From assembly GCF_041260155.1 (NCBI RefSeq), contig NC_091935.1, forward strand, positions 39,889,303 to 39,953,302: 64,000 bases of DNA. Direction: 5' to 3'. This DNA comes from Ptychodera flava (taxonomy: Eukaryota > Hemichordata > Enteropneusta > Ptychoderidae). Below, one piece after another: positions 63,701 to 64,000 of the stretch. The translations under genes and the position numbers were made by a program. The notes under the pieces were generated by a model, which was given only the letters and a program-made list of their open reading frames with translations, did not search any database and was not told the origin of the DNA. The stretch's first letter is position 1. Every line of letters starts with the position of its first letter.

Positions 63701-63792
63701 TACGCATACATCAGCATAGTGAGGATATTCTCGGAATGGCATACCAAATCTAAGTCTTCCTTTCTGAAATGCACTCATGATGTAATTATTCA
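48723..63792 (-). CDS. TUT7: Terminal uridylyltransferase TUT4/TUT7-like, C-terminal exons (5' part outside the window)
   Basis: Five minus-strand exons with GT-AG borders and matching phases: 63704-63792, 54637-54808, 53584-53986, 52997-53082 and 48723-49054 (stop TGA), about 360 residues. The first two match the vertebrate C-terminal region: NNYIMSAFQKGR...FGMPF ends the PAP/nucleotidyltransferase-associated part, then EYYFDVKYLT and a CCHC knuckle CRICGKIGHYMKDC followed by a basic run. The enzyme adds uridines to RNA 3' ends (pre-let-7, short-tailed mRNA) in the cytoplasm; the catalytic domain is upstream of this window. Exon 53584-53986 is rich in Gln and His, and the final exon is Gly/Asn/Gln/Tyr-rich. 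The second C-terminal knuckle of vertebrate TUT7 was not found. TUT4 versus TUT7 cannot be decided. Confidence 0.85.
49234..50942. mobile_element. TIR DNA transposon (about 1.7 kb) in the last TUT intron
   Basis: The left end AAAGGTCTGGTGAAATG is exactly inverted at the right (CATTTCACCAGACCTTT, ending 50942). It is GC- and CpG-richer than its surroundings. It contains two tandem units with TTTGACGTCAT and CAGTGTACAGC (49770-49900), several CTCGCGAGA palindromes, and a degenerate 60-90-bp repeat (49990-50470) with GATTTGCATTGCGGTC and AACGTTCCGTGTTG. No transposase frame was recognised. Confidence 0.75.
51370..51515. repeat. Short tandem duplication
   Basis: The block GTATACAGCATGTGAGATATAATAA recurs as GTATACAGTGTGTGAGATATAATAA, each preceded by a TTTTTGATTT-like run and GATCAG. 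The period is about 65 bp. Confidence 0.65.
55049..56717. mobile_element. CAGGG-ended non-autonomous DNA element (hAT-like)
   Basis: The left end CAGGGTTATCTCTAAG and the reverse complement of the right end, CAATGTTCTCGCTAAAAG, are similar. Similarity continues through GGCGGCAG or GCCGGCAG and through AGGCGGC motifs. It is directly flanked by ATAATAGTATTATC on the left and ATAATAGTACTATC on the right. The interior holds two 286-bp tandem units and three arms of the TAGCCCTGCG foldback family. It lies in a TUT intron, and no transposase is present. The superfamily is tentative. Confidence 0.65.
55490..56040. repeat. Two 286-bp tandem units
   Basis: CCCAAGAATGCTGAATTTCG (55488) and CCCAAGAACGCTGAATTTCG (55774) start two units that are nearly identical through CCCTACGTACGGGTCTTTGC, the GGAACACACAGCATCGTACG arm and CCATAAAATTGTATTTTACT. 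Open frames here on the minus strand are repeat artefacts. Confidence 0.85.
57052..59366 (-). mobile_element. Pogo/Tigger-type Tc1-mariner transposon (2315 bp)
   Basis: The ends CTGTAAAACA...TGTTTTACAG are flanked by TA on both sides (57050-57051 and 59367-59368). Subterminal TTAGCGA motifs repeat four or more times per end (AATTTAGCGA, GCTTTTTAGCGA, TTCGCTAATTC), in matching order at both ends, and are candidate transposase-binding sites. The internal transposase gene is on the minus strand. Confidence 0.9.
57447..58948 (-). pseudogene. Pogo-type transposase with one frameshift
   Basis: The minus-strand N-terminal part (58157-58948, 263 codons) contains a basic CENP-B/Tc5-like helix-turn-helix region (SNYDDETRAKIARYA, LGKKMNESTVRNMKSAYLKV) and a second domain ending in SWAQSFLNRHGFVKRKGTKA. 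The C-terminal part, open in another frame from about 58180 to 57447, has the DDE_1 catalytic core: NFDQTGV near 58150 (first Asp), VIMDVFRAH near 57800 (second Asp) and LQPLDLTVNGKFK near 57680 (third Asp). A single frameshift near 58175 separates the halves. All three catalytic acidic residues are present, so inactivation is recent or due to a sequencing error. Confidence 0.88.
59880..60560. repeat. About 149-bp tandem satellite, diverged array
   Basis: CTTGTACCAACTTTGAA recurs near 59935, 60085, 60230, 60387 and 60537, each followed by GAGTTATGGCTC-type and GGCCATATTGGA blocks. Minus-strand open frames here reflect the repeat. Confidence 0.85.
62880..63380. repeat. About 149-bp tandem satellite, conserved array
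   Basis: At least three units with CTTGTACCAACTTTGA, ACATGAAAAAATCGTAATAA and a hairpin ATGGCCGCCTGGCGGCCAT (perfect at about 63259). The array resembles that at 59.88-60.56 kb but its units are much more alike. The apparent 187-codon minus-strand frame (62862-63425) is a repeat artefact. Confidence 0.85.
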
Positions 63793-64000
63793 CTGAAAAA
63801 CACAAGAAGACAAAGGTAATTAAAAGGAAATTTTCATTGAGATATTCCTGGTATGCTATAATTTAAAGAGGGCAATGAGTGACTTCAAATTTGTATAATT
63901 GACTTTGAACTACTACTTATTCACTTAAACTATTTTTATTTGACACTGAAATATTTTATTTATAAATCACTAATTGACAGAAAACAAACATTTGATTCAA

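Noticed and set aside
1..64000. CRISPR arrays, bacterial operons or prophage
   Set aside because: All tandem repeats are longer than CRISPR repeats and lack unique spacers; the genes are spliced and eukaryotic.

Overview
This is an AT-rich, intron-rich animal nuclear sequence with very low gene density and heavy repeat content. Spliced genes with GT-AG introns, foldback elements, Penelope-like remnants and a non-LTR retrotransposon whose ORF1 carries a 2A-like motif point to a marine invertebrate. An invertebrate deuterostome (hemichordate, lancelet or echinoderm type) is my best guess, but the species is not determined. There are no bacterial genes, operons or CRISPR arrays.

Left part (about 1-23 kb). 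A five-exon gene (6823-9887) encodes a 180-residue secreted BRICHOS-domain precursor. Its last exon is a short four-cysteine segment with the C-x3-C-x4-C-x3-C spacing of tachyplesin and capitellacin type beta-hairpin peptides. A second unit of the same locus (about 19.46-22.39 kb) keeps the promoter and the last two exons but has lost the signal peptide and most of the BRICHOS domain. Its hairpin exon is more basic and frameshifted before the fourth cysteine. Around these lie a LINE relic, a TIR transposon (3267-4619), a probable solo LTR (10660-11130) and two Penelope-like fragments in inverted orientation, each with an intact-looking hammerhead ribozyme core.

Middle part (about 24-29 kb). 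A nearly complete non-LTR retrotransposon: an intact ORF1 (membrane segment, 2A-like motif, coiled coil, RNA-binding domain) is followed in the same frame, after one UAG, by a decayed ORF2 with endonuclease and reverse transcriptase.

Right part (about 29.9-64 kb). Two conserved housekeeping genes converge. On the + strand is a four-exon LEPROT/LEPROTL1 (VPS55 family) gene (29948-37008). On the - strand are the last five exons of a TUT4/TUT7-type terminal uridylyltransferase (48723-63792), whose 5' exons lie beyond the window. Their introns are swollen by transposons: a TAGTCCCC-ended element with six 226-bp tandem units in LEPROT intron 3, and, in one TUT intron, a CAGGG-ended element plus a second TAGTCCCC-type element with a pogo transposon nested inside it. 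The 11.7 kb between the two stop codons has no further gene that I can support.

The best candidate for an undescribed system is the BRICHOS/hairpin-peptide locus with its decayed second copy. The inverted hammerhead-bearing Penelope-like pair and the 2A-plus-UAG layout of the LINE come next.
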